Assembly: GCA_934621485.1 (NCBI GenBank)
Contig: CAKTUS010000039.1
Location: forward strand, 1 to 23,011
DNA from: an uncultured Clostridia bacterium
Lineage (GTDB): Bacteria; Bacillota; Clostridia; Christensenellales; Aristaeellaceae
Direction: 5' to 3'
Length of the DNA stretch: 23,011 nucleotides
Part shown: positions 1-7,495 of the stretch, in pieces
How positions within the stretch are numbered: position 1 is the first letter of the stretch
Layout of the letters: every line of letters starts with the position of its first letter
The notes under the pieces: model-generated
The model's input: only the letters and a program-made list of their open reading frames with translations
Database searches by the model: none
What the model was told of the DNA's origin: nothing
Program-made: the position numbers and the translations under genes

Positions 1-318
1 GCTGCCATCGACGGTTCCAGTTTTTCTTACACGCTGCTGCACATCATTTTGCCCATGACGCGCCCGGCGCTGATGACATCGGCCATTATTTCCTTTTTCT
101 ATTGCTGGAACGAGTTTAGCTTTGCTCTGATCCTCACCACCAGCACCAATCTGCGTACCATTCCGTTGGGCCTTACCCTGTTTAAGGGCACCTATTCTAC
201 CAACTACCCCGTTATGATGGCTGCCACAGTCATTGCCATCCTGCCGGCGCTGCTTCTGTACACCCTGTTTAGCAAGAATATCATCAACGGCGTGGTAACA
301 GGCGCAGTCAAGGGCTAA
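1..318 (+). CDS. Sugar ABC transporter permease, C-terminal part (5' truncated by window edge)
   Basis: The open frame enters from the left edge and ends with TAA at 316-318, giving the last 105 residues. The first visible residues, AAIDGSSF followed by ILPMTRPAL, are the end of the EAA loop (EAA---G---------I-LP) by which inner-membrane permeases contact their ATPase. Two hydrophobic segments follow (ALMTSAIISFFYCWNEFSFA and VMMAATVIAILPALLLYTLF). The frame ends with the FSKNIINGVVTGAVKG type tail, which is typical of MalG-like (CUT1 family) carbohydrate permeases. Its job would be to form half of the membrane channel importing an oligosaccharide. The gene 48 bases downstream is a beta-mannosidase, so the likely cargo is a mannoside or manno-oligosaccharide; this is inference from context. 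Confidence 0.9.
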   Translation, partial: AAIDGSSFSYTLLHIILPMTRPALMTSAIISFFYCWNEFSFALILTTSTNLRTIPLGLTLFKGTYSTNYPVMMAATVIAILPALLLYTLFSKNIINGVVTGAVKG

Positions 319-366
319 CCGCTTCTTTGCATCTTCCATGTACATATAGAGAAAGGACGAACTGGT

Positions 367-2778
367 ATGCAAAAGGTACTGCTGAATGGAACCTGGGAAC
401 TGTCCGTTGCCAACGGACCATGGTATCGGGGAAACGTACCCGGCTCTGTATACTCCATCCTGCTGGAGAACAAAGCCATTGTGGACCCTTACTACCGCAT
501 GAACGAGCTGGATGCGCTGAAGCTGATGGACAATGATTTCGACTTCCGCCGCACCTTCACCGTAACGCCCGAACTGCTGGCCTGCAAGCAGCTTCTGCTG
601 CGCTGCGAAGGTATGGACACGCTGTGCGAGGTTTTTGTCAACGGGATTTCCGTTGGAAAAGCCAACAACTTCCACCGCACTTGGGAGTTTGACGTTACCC
701 GGGCTGTGAAGGAAGGCGAAAACCTGCTGACCATTCACATTGCTTCCCCCGTGCGCTACATCAAGCAGCAGGACGCCGTTTATCATGTGGGCGGCTCCAA
801 GCATGCCATGCGCGGTTTTCCTCATTTGCGCAAGCCGCACTGCATGTTCGGCTGGGATTGGGGCCCCAGACTGCCTGACGCGGGTATCTGGCGCGACATC
901 GTGCTGCTGGGCATAAACAGTTCCCGGATAACGGATTTGAGAATCCATCAGGACCACCAGGATGGGCAGGTCGCCGTTACCGTTACCGTTTCGCAAACCG
1001 AAACGGCGCAAGCCAGCATCACCCTTACGGCACCGGATGGCAGCGCTTATCAGCTGGAAAACGGCAAACCCTTTGTGGTTCCAAACGCCCAGCTTTGGTG
1101 GCCCAACGGCTATGGCGCCCAGCCGCTTTATCACGTACGCGCCGAGCTGGTGGAAAACGGCCATACCGTGGATGCTCAGGAACGCCGCATCGGTCTGCGC
1201 ACCATGACCATTCGCCGTGAAAAGGATCAGTGGGGAGAAAGCTTTGCTCACTGTGTAAACGGCGTGGACGTTTTTGCCATGGGCGCAGATTACATTCCAG
1301 AGGACAATGTGTTTTCACGGATTACGCCGCAGCGTACCCGCCGGCTTCTGGAGCAGTGCAAGCAAGCGCACTTTAACGCGATCCGCGTCTGGGGCGGCGG
1401 CTATTACCCGGATGATTGGTTCTATGATGCCTGTGATGAGCTGGGCCTGATTGTCTGGCAGGATTTGATGTTCTGCTGTGCGAACTATCCGCTGGATTAC
1501 GACTTTGAAGATAACATCACCCACGAAATTGAGGATAACGTTCGCCGCTTGCGTCACCATCCATCCCTGGGACTATGGTGCGGCAACAACGAAATGGAAA
1601 TGTTCGAAATCCAGTATGAATATGACGGTACTGAAGTGACCAAGGCCATCTATATCCGGATGTATGAACACATCATTCCCCATATTCTGCACCGCGAGGA
1701 TCCCGATACCTTCTATTGGCCCGCTTCTCCTTCCTCCGGCGGTTCTTTTGTGGAGCCTAACGCCGCCGACCGGGGCGACGTGCATTACTGGGAGGTTTGG
1801 CATGGCGCTGTGCCCTTCTCCGAGTATCGCAAGTATTTCTTCCGTTATGCGTCCGAATTTGGTTTCCAGTCCTTCCCGGTACAGCGCACGGTGGAATCCT
1901 TTACCCTGCCTGAAGACCGCAACATCTTCTCCCGCGTCATGGAAATGCACCAGCGCAACGAAGGCGCCAACGGCCGCATCATGAACTATCTGTCCAAAAC
2001 CTTCCTCTATCCTACCGATTTCAACGTACTCCTGTATGCCTCCCAGCTGCTGCAGGGCGAAGCCATTAAGTATGGTGTGGAGCACTGGCGGCGCAACCGC
2101 GGACGCTGCATGGGCGCTATCTACTGGCAGCTGAACGATATCTGGCCCGTGGCCTCCTGGTCTTCCGTGGACTATTATGGCCGCTGGAAGGCGCTGCACT
2201 ACTACGCCAAGCGGTTCTTTGCGCCGGTGATGATTTCCTGCTCTGAAAGCTGCGAAACCAACAACCGTACCTCCGTGGTGATGGAGCCTTCCAAGAACGT
2301 GAGCACCGCTCAACTGTGCGTGGCTAACGAGCAGCGTCAGGCTGTAACCGGCATGGTTCGCTGGTCTCTGCGGGACGCTCAATCCCATGTACTGGAAAGC
2401 GGCGAGGAGGAATTAACCGTGCCCGCGTTGAGCAGCGCATGGCTTGATACGCGGGATTACAGCGATACCGCCTTCCTGGACAACCACTTCACCTTCTCCT
2501 ATACGGTAGACGGCGAAACGGTTTCCGAGGGCACTGTGCTGTTCACGGCTCCCAAACACTATCACTTTGTCAATCCGCATCTGCGCTATCAGGTAGCGGG
2601 CAACCAAATTACCGTTTTTGCCGACGCCTATGCCAAGAATGTGGAAATTGCTTCTGAAACGGGCGATTTGGTGCTCAGCGACAACTTCTTCGACATGGAG
2701 GCCGGCAGCAAAACCGTCACCGTGCTGGAAGGCAATCCTGTCGATTTGAAGCTGCGCAGCGTATACGACATTCGCTGA
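367..2778 (+). CDS. Beta-mannosidase, glycoside hydrolase family 2
   Basis: This 803-residue protein matches GH2 beta-mannosidases in layout and length: an N-terminal jelly-roll (LNGTWELS near residue 6), Ig-like domains, a central TIM barrel and a C-terminal beta region. The catalytic acid/base is the Glu of WCGNNE (about E409). The nucleophile is the Glu of SEFGFQSFP (about E497). The segments NAIRVWGGGYYPDDWFYDACDE and GAIYWQLNDIWP are also characteristic of the mannosidase branch. It would release mannose from the non-reducing end of beta-mannosides. No signal peptide is visible, so it probably acts in the cytoplasm on imported oligosaccharides. The ATG follows an AGAAAGGA ribosome site by 9-10 bases. 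It is probably co-transcribed with the upstream permease and the downstream M20 gene. Confidence 0.93.
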   Translation: MQKVLLNGTWELSVANGPWYRGNVPGSVYSILLENKAIVDPYYRMNELDALKLMDNDFDFRRTFTVTPELLACKQLLLRCEGMDTLCEVFVNGISVGKANNFHRTWEFDVTRAVKEGENLLTIHIASPVRYIKQQDAVYHVGGSKHAMRGFPHLRKPHCMFGWDWGPRLPDAGIWRDIVLLGINSSRITDLRIHQDHQDGQVAVTVTVSQTETAQASITLTAPDGSAYQLENGKPFVVPNAQLWWPNGYGAQPLYHVRAELVENGHTVDAQERRIGLRTMTIRREKDQWGESFAHCVNGVDVFAMGADYIPEDNVFSRITPQRTRRLLEQCKQAHFNAIRVWGGGYYPDDWFYDACDELGLIVWQDLMFCCANYPLDYDFEDNITHEIEDNVRRLRHHPSLGLWCGNNEMEMFEIQYEYDGTEVTKAIYIRMYEHIIPHILHREDPDTFYWPASPSSGGSFVEPNAADRGDVHYWEVWHGAVPFSEYRKYFFRYASEFGFQSFPVQRTVESFTLPEDRNIFSRVMEMHQRNEGANGRIMNYLSKTFLYPTDFNVLLYASQLLQGEAIKYGVEHWRRNRGRCMGAIYWQLNDIWPVASWSSVDYYGRWKALHYYAKRFFAPVMISCSESCETNNRTSVVMEPSKNVSTAQLCVANEQRQAVTGMVRWSLRDAQSHVLESGEEELTVPALSSAWLDTRDYSDTAFLDNHFTFSYTVDGETVSEGTVLFTAPKHYHFVNPHLRYQVAGNQITVFADAYAKNVEIASETGDLVLSDNFFDMEAGSKTVTVLEGNPVDLKLRSVYDIR

Positions 2779-2804
2779 GCAGGAAAGAAGGAGCAGACTG
2801 CCCC

Positions 2805-3941
2805 ATGGTACTTAGAGAAACGCAACTGCTTGAAAAACTGGTTGCCTGCAATACGGTGAATCCGCCTGGCAACGAACGGGCCCTGGCTGTGCAAATTGCC
2901 GCCTGGGCCCACGGGCTTGGCCTGAGCGCAGAGCTTCAGGAACTGTCGGAAGGCCGCGCCAACCTGCTGGTGCACATAGGGAAACCAGGCGGCAAACGGC
3001 TGATTTTCAACGGTCATCTGGATACGGTGCCCGCTTCCGATCAGTGGCACACCAACCCCTTCCAGCTCTCCCCCACGGGGGATGGCTGGTTGGCCGGTCT
3101 TGGTTCCAGCGATATGAAGGGCGGCGTCGCCTGCATGATGACCGCTGCAGAGCAACTGCTGCAAGAGGGATTTCCCTTTCAGGGCGAATTGCTGCTGTGC
3201 TTTGTGGCCGATGAGGAATGTGACGATCTTGGCACCCGGCGTTTTTTGCGCGACATGCCAAAGGCGGATGGCTGTGTCATTGGCGAGCCGACGGATTTAC
3301 ACGTTTGCGTGGCCCATCGCGGCGTATGCCGGCATCGGGTTACCATTGAAGGCCGAAGCTGTCATGCCAGCAATCCGGACGATGGAGTCAACGCCGTCGA
3401 AAAAATGGCGCTCTTTGCCTGTGAGATTCCCCCACTGCATCGTCGGCTCCAGCAGGAGCGCCACCCCATTTTGCCCCCGGCAAGCGTAGCCGTAACCACC
3501 TTTCACGGCGGCGACAAGCACAACATCATTCCCCAATGGTGCGAGGCTGTGCTGGACTGGCGCACACTGCCGGGCCAAACCGAGCCGGTTGTACGGGCCG
3601 AATTGACAAGCCTTCTGTCACGGCTCTCCCATAACGAACAGGACTTTCAATACAGTCTGACAGAAATCGTTTCCGTAGCCGCCGGCGAATTACCTGTGGA
3701 GCATCCTTTCGTCAAGCAATGCCTGACTGCTGCACAGGGCGCGCTAAACAGCCCGGCTTTCCCCCAGGCTTTTCCTGCCTGCGGCGAACAAGCCTTGTTT
3801 TTGAAAGCTGGTATTCCCACCATCTTCTTTGGCCCCGGAGCCATTAAACAGGCTCATACGGTTGACGAATCCATTCAAGAGCAGCAGCTTCCTTTGGCTA
3901 CGGCGTTTTACCATGCGCTGGTTCAAGAGATGCTTGGCTGA
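2805..3941 (+). CDS. M20 family metallopeptidase/deacylase (ArgE/DapE/CPG2 type)
   Basis: The 378 residues carry the full set of di-zinc ligands and catalytic residues of the M20 family. These are H71 and D73 in GHLDTVP, D103 in SSDMKGG, the E137-E138 pair in DEEC, E161 in GEPTD and a late histidine, H351, in QAHTVDE. Length and the lid (dimerisation) domain in the middle (HRVTIEGRSCHASNPDDGVNA) are normal. Members remove acyl groups or cleave short peptides, e.g. acetylornithine deacetylase, succinyl-diaminopimelate desuccinylase and carboxypeptidase G2; the substrate cannot be read from the sequence. An AAGAAGGAG site precedes the ATG, 26 bases after the beta-mannosidase stop, so it is probably the last gene of the mannoside operon. 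A hairpin starts a few bases after the stop. Confidence 0.88.
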   Translation: MVLRETQLLEKLVACNTVNPPGNERALAVQIAAWAHGLGLSAELQELSEGRANLLVHIGKPGGKRLIFNGHLDTVPASDQWHTNPFQLSPTGDGWLAGLGSSDMKGGVACMMTAAEQLLQEGFPFQGELLLCFVADEECDDLGTRRFLRDMPKADGCVIGEPTDLHVCVAHRGVCRHRVTIEGRSCHASNPDDGVNAVEKMALFACEIPPLHRRLQQERHPILPPASVAVTTFHGGDKHNIIPQWCEAVLDWRTLPGQTEPVVRAELTSLLSRLSHNEQDFQYSLTEIVSVAAGELPVEHPFVKQCLTAAQGALNSPAFPQAFPACGEQALFLKAGIPTIFFGPGAIKQAHTVDESIQEQQLPLATAFYHALVQEMLG

Positions 3942-3946
3942 GGCAC

Positions 3947-3978
3947 AAGCCCCATCGGATAAGTGTCCGATGGGGCTT
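3947..3978 (+). terminator. Hairpin after the M20 gene (copy 1 of 3)
   Basis: A perfect 13-bp inverted repeat (arms 3947-3959 and 3966-3978, AAGCCCCATCGGA and its complement) closes a 6-base loop, starting six bases after the M20 stop codon. It is followed by a short pyrimidine tail (CTTTCATCT) rather than a pure T-run. It very probably ends the mannoside operon. Confidence 0.7.
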
Positions 3979-4035
3979 TCATCTGTCCTAGAGAACCATA
4001 TGCGTGTCGGCGCCCGCAAACAACGCTGTGCTAAG

Positions 4036-4238
4036 GCTAAGGAGCTCCGTCCCTAAAATCCATGCAGGAGACACGCCTTCTTTTCAATAACCTGAGCCCC
4101 ACCGGATGTACCGTCCGATGGGGCTTTCATCTTTCGAAAAATCCTGTGTCCGTGCACTGAACATGGGCTATATTGGTTTACGGAAAAAGCGCCGGGCAGA
4201 AAGCTTAGGGGGCGTCCCTCAAAATTCTGGCAGGCTCC
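4036..4238. repeat. Pair of degenerate direct repeats
   Basis: Two related stretches sit about 167 bases apart, at 4036-4070 and 4203-4238. Both read GCT(A/T)AGG...CGTCCCT(A/C)AAAAT...GCAGG. Each lies about 90-110 bases downstream of one of the GGGGCTTTCATCT hairpins, so hairpin plus tail make a unit of about 150-170 bases present twice in tandem but diverged. The match was found by eye. Confidence 0.5.
4095..4125 (+). terminator. Hairpin, copy 2 of 3
   Basis: Arms AGCCCCACCGGA (4095-4106) and TCCGATGGGGCT (4114-4125) pair with a single mismatch and are followed by TTCATCTTTC. It is nearly the same sequence as the hairpin at 3947-3978, 147 bases further on with no gene between them. It is therefore probably a duplicated element rather than a terminator serving its own gene. 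Confidence 0.55.
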
Positions 4239-4288
4239 GGCGAAAAGCAAGCGCTCAGTGTGAATAACTGCTATAGGCGGTTAACGAA

Positions 4289-4575
4289 CCGCAGGCGGGA
4301 TACGAAATCAGGGAGCGCTGCCACAGGGGGCCTCCCGACGTGTAAGCAGCCGCTCTGTCTCCTGCCCCTTCATTTTTGGGACAATCTGAAGCGCTCCGGA
4401 TATCACTCGGCGAGCCTTCAGACCGGCAAAAAAGTCCGCTTGGCGGCGATCTTTTTTGGCCGAAAGGCGTGCTTTGCCGCCAGTCCAGTAGGCAAGCGCG
4501 CAAGGCTGCCGAACCCTATGTCCATGGGTTCTTTGACAGTCTGAAGTCCCACCGGATGCATCGTTCGGTGGGGCT
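4289..4575 (+). repeat. Intergenic repeat element, copy A
   Basis: The modules occur in this order: a small hairpin (CCGC-AG-GCGG, 4289-4298), GGATACGAA (4298-4306), ATCAGGGAGCGCTGC, a variable middle, GGTTCTTTGACAGTCTGA (4527-4544), then a final hairpin (4545-4575). The same order of modules is seen on the opposite strand at 22890-23011. There the sequences are GGATACGAA, AGTCAGAGGGGCTGC and GGTTTTTTCGATAGTCTGA, followed by a hairpin. I infer a dispersed non-coding repeat family; its function is unknown to me. Confidence 0.6.
4545..4575 (+). terminator. Hairpin, copy 3 of 3, end of repeat element A
   Basis: Arms AGTCCCACCGGA (4545-4556) and TTCGGTGGGGCT (4564-4575) form a 12-bp stem including G-T wobbles, followed by TTGGCTTTG. 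It closely resembles the hairpins at 3947 and 4095, but here it directly follows the TTTGACAGTCTGA module. Confidence 0.55.
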
Positions 4576-4654
4576 TTGGCTTTGATTCTTACGTCATTTT
4601 AGAAAAAGCAGTCAGAGGCAGTTCCTGCCGCAGCCTGCGCCGCCGGGAAGCGGC

Positions 4655-7486
4655 TTATTTCAGCAAGCTTTCTTTGTTGCGTTCATATTCCTCGCGCGAC
4701 ATCAGGATTTCTCGCGGCTTGCTGCCAGCGGACTTACTGATGATGCCTCTGGCAGCCATGTCGTCAATCAGCCTTCCTGCACGGGCATAGCCAATTTTCA
4801 TGCGGCGCTGCAACATGCTAATGCTGGCCTGTCCATCCGTCAGCACCATATCGATAGCTTCTGCCAAGCGCTCGTCCACGCCCTCGTCATCGCCATCGCC
4901 GTTGTTGCCAAGAAGCGGGTTGTTCAAGGTTTCGTCACTCTCCAAGGCTTCGATGACATCGGAATCAAAGTCCACCTTCGAATGGCTGCCGATGTAATCC
5001 ACCACCCGCTCCGTTTCCGCATCGCTGAGGAAACAACCCTGCACGCGCATGGGCGCCTTTGCGCCGGTGGGAAAATAGAACATATCACCCCGGCCCAGCA
5101 GCTTTTCCGCGCCGTTTTGATCCAATATGGTGCGGCTGTCAATGCTGGAAGAAACAGCAAATGCAATTCGGGATGGGATATTGGCTTTGATTAAGCCGGT
5201 AATCACATCCACCGTGGGGCGCTGCGTGGCGACAATCAAGTGGATACCCGCCGCACGGGCCAGCTGGGCAATGCGGATGATGCTCTCCTCCACCTCTTTT
5301 TTGCAGGCCAGCATCAAATCAGCCAACTCGTCGATGATGATGACGATACGGGGCAGCTTCGGCTCCCCGGGCGCCAGCTTGGCATTGTAAGCGGTAATAT
5401 CGCGCACCTTTTTGCTTTCAATTTTGTGGTAGCGGTCCAGCATTTCCGCCACAGCCCATGCCAGGGCGCCGGCCGCCTTATGAGGATCGCTCACCACAGG
5501 AATCAGCAGATGCGGCACCACATTGTAGCATTGCAGTTCCACCACCTTGGGGTCGATCATGATCATTCGCACTTCTTCCGGCGAAGAACGGAACAAAATG
5601 CTATTGATGATTGCATTGATACATACGGACTTACCGCTGCCCGTTTGTCCGGCAATCAGCAAATGCGGCATCTTGGCAATATCGCAAATGATGGGCTTAC
5701 CGGCAATATCCCGCCCAAGCGCCACTGCCAGCGGCGATTTTGCCGCGCACATTTCCGGGCTAACCAGCACCTCGCCCAGCGTTACGGACTGCACCTCGGT
5801 ATTGGGTACCTCCACACCGAACAAATTGGTTCCGGGAATGGGAATTTCAATGCGCACGCCGCCGTTGGCGGCCATGTCCAGGGCAATGTTATCCGCAATG
5901 CTCATAATGCGCTTCACATTGATGCCGCTGGACACCAGCCCCAGTTCAAAGCGGGTAACGGCCGGGCCATGGGTAACCCGCTGCACCTTTGCCGGAATTC
6001 CAAAGCTCTCCAAGGTTTTTTCCAGCTGTGCCGCTCTTTCAGCGTCGTGGGCGCGAGTATCCAGCACCTCTCGCCGCTGCTGCGGATTCAGCAGATCGAT
6101 GGACGGATAGGCATAGGGAACCGTTTGTTTGCCGCTCTCCTCTACGTGGCTTGCCATCTGAGGTGCGGGCATGTTTTCCGGCCTGCGGTAGGCCGCCAGC
6201 CGGTCTCCGGCCTTCTCTGTCTTTGCAGCAGGGCCGGCGGTTTCCTGGTCCGCCATGCCGGCAGAAGGCGGCGTATACGCCGGTTGTTCAGGCACCGGAG
6301 GTTCTTCCGGCCGCGTCTGGACCTGGAATACGGGCTGCGGCGTTTGGGCAATCTGCGGGGCAAAGTCCGGCATGTTTTGAGCCTTCGCATTGCCGTCCAG
6401 ACGTTCGGCAACATCCGCCTTCCGTTTGCGAATCGCCTCAATCCGTTCCTGGGCCTTTCGCTTGGAAGCAGACAAAATCAGGGTGTCTGCTTCCGGCTCA
6501 TCCGTTACGCCCATTTCGCTTGGGGTAAAGGTCATGCGCGTCTGATAGGCGGCAGGCGCAGACGGCTGCTTTTCCGCTTTTTGGCGGCCGCGCTTCCAAA
6601 GGGGAGCGCTGTTTTGCGGCATAATGATTTCATCATACATTTCCGGCGGCTGCACCTGCGACTGGGGGTAGCTCATGGGCGAATAAGGCATGCCGCCTGG
6701 CGGCATTTCAGCGTAAGCGGAATACGGCTGTGGCTGCTGGCCGCGCCGGGTATAAGCAGGCGTCAGCAGCCTGCGCTCGTTTTCCTCGGCGGCGCGCTGC
6801 TCCTCCTCCAGTTGTTGACGATACGCCTCCTGCGCCCGCTGCTGAGCGCGCACCTGACCATGTTCCTTCATGCGCTGACCAATCGCCTGAGCCATTTGCA
6901 GCACGTCAAAGCGCGATAGCAGCAGCACGCAAACAATGCATGCCAGTCCCAGCGCCACCGTGCCCAGCGTTACGCCCAAAAAGGTCCAGGCAGGCCAGGC
7001 CAGCAGCAAACCAATCGCGCCGCCAAAAGCGCCGTTTGCGCCGCAAAAAGCAAAGCCCGCCTTTAGCATGCTGGGAAAGCTGTCGGCATTAGGAATGGGC
7101 GGCGTTTGGCTGTTGCAATAAGCCACCAGGTAATCCATGAAGCCATATTGCCCCACTTTGCCCGTCAGGTTAATGATGCCCAGCACCGCCGCATACAGCA
7201 CCGTCACCAGGAAAAAAGCCTTTTTGGGCATATGGCGGCCAACGGAAAACGCCGCCAGCAGGCCGCCCCAAATGAGCAGCACGCTAACGCCGATGCACAA
7301 TCCGCCGCCCGTTCCCTGCATCACGCGGCGGATTTGACTGAAAAAAGCGCCTTTCAGGCCGCCTACCACAGAAAGAAGCGATACGACTCCCAGGCCCAGC
7401 AGGAGGATTCCCACAACGGAAAACGCTGCCAGAGTACTAGCCTCATACTGGGCCGTCTGCTGTTTTTTTTTGCCGCCTGTCGCCAT
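4655..7486 (-). CDS. ftsK: DNA translocase FtsK/SpoIIIE
   Basis: The 943-residue protein has the three-part plan of the family. The N-terminus has about four membrane helices (residues ~18-190). A long low-complexity linker rich in Pro, Gln and Glu follows (~200-450). The C-terminal RecA-like motor has Walker A AGQTGSGKSVC (K619) and Walker B IVIIIDELADL (D719, E720). The last ~70 residues (from EGVDERLAEAIDMVLTDGQA) are the winged-helix gamma domain that reads polar chromosome sequences. It pumps DNA through the division or sporulation septum. FtsK and SpoIIIE cannot be separated by sequence, but nearby dpaAB favour a role in sporulation. The ATG lies ten bases after the stop of the upstream gene with GGAGG 13 bases before it, so the two are probably co-transcribed. 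Codons 6-8 are a run of nine A. Confidence 0.96.
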   Translation of the reverse strand: MATGGKKKQQTAQYEASTLAAFSVVGILLLGLGVVSLLSVVGGLKGAFFSQIRRVMQGTGGGLCIGVSVLLIWGGLLAAFSVGRHMPKKAFFLVTVLYAAVLGIINLTGKVGQYGFMDYLVAYCNSQTPPIPNADSFPSMLKAGFAFCGANGAFGGAIGLLLAWPAWTFLGVTLGTVALGLACIVCVLLLSRFDVLQMAQAIGQRMKEHGQVRAQQRAQEAYRQQLEEEQRAAEENERRLLTPAYTRRGQQPQPYSAYAEMPPGGMPYSPMSYPQSQVQPPEMYDEIIMPQNSAPLWKRGRQKAEKQPSAPAAYQTRMTFTPSEMGVTDEPEADTLILSASKRKAQERIEAIRKRKADVAERLDGNAKAQNMPDFAPQIAQTPQPVFQVQTRPEEPPVPEQPAYTPPSAGMADQETAGPAAKTEKAGDRLAAYRRPENMPAPQMASHVEESGKQTVPYAYPSIDLLNPQQRREVLDTRAHDAERAAQLEKTLESFGIPAKVQRVTHGPAVTRFELGLVSSGINVKRIMSIADNIALDMAANGGVRIEIPIPGTNLFGVEVPNTEVQSVTLGEVLVSPEMCAAKSPLAVALGRDIAGKPIICDIAKMPHLLIAGQTGSGKSVCINAIINSILFRSSPEEVRMIMIDPKVVELQCYNVVPHLLIPVVSDPHKAAGALAWAVAEMLDRYHKIESKKVRDITAYNAKLAPGEPKLPRIVIIIDELADLMLACKKEVEESIIRIAQLARAAGIHLIVATQRPTVDVITGLIKANIPSRIAFAVSSSIDSRTILDQNGAEKLLGRGDMFYFPTGAKAPMRVQGCFLSDAETERVVDYIGSHSKVDFDSDVIEALESDETLNNPLLGNNGDGDDEGVDERLAEAIDMVLTDGQASISMLQRRMKIGYARAGRLIDDMAARGIISKSAGSKPREILMSREEYERNKESLLK

Positions 7487-7495
7487 GTTTTTGTT

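Larger units (their letters stand above)
3942..4654. other. Gene-free intergenic stretch rich in repeats and hairpins
   Basis: The roughly 700 bp lie between two convergent genes (M20 enzyme on +, ftsK on -). I see no convincing gene: short frames here lack ribosome sites and lie inside repeats. It contains three related hairpins, a pair of degenerate direct repeats and one copy of a longer intergenic element, each listed separately. On the - strand just after the ftsK stop, GCCGC/GCGGC and GGCAG/CTGCC inverted repeats followed by a T-rich stretch (around 4600-4650) may serve as a weak ftsK terminator. Confidence 0.7.

Noticed and set aside
4260..4585. Short + strand frames in the 3942-4654 gap
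   Set aside because: They lie across repeat element A and its hairpins. The shared FFDSL string with the frame at 22791-22997 comes from the repeated DNA, not from a protein family, and no ribosome site is visible.
5240..6919. Open frame of 559 codons on the + strand opposite ftsK
   Set aside because: It is entirely antisense to a clear FtsK gene, its product is His/Arg-rich low-complexity sequence, and no ribosome site or family motif is present. It is a shadow of codon bias.
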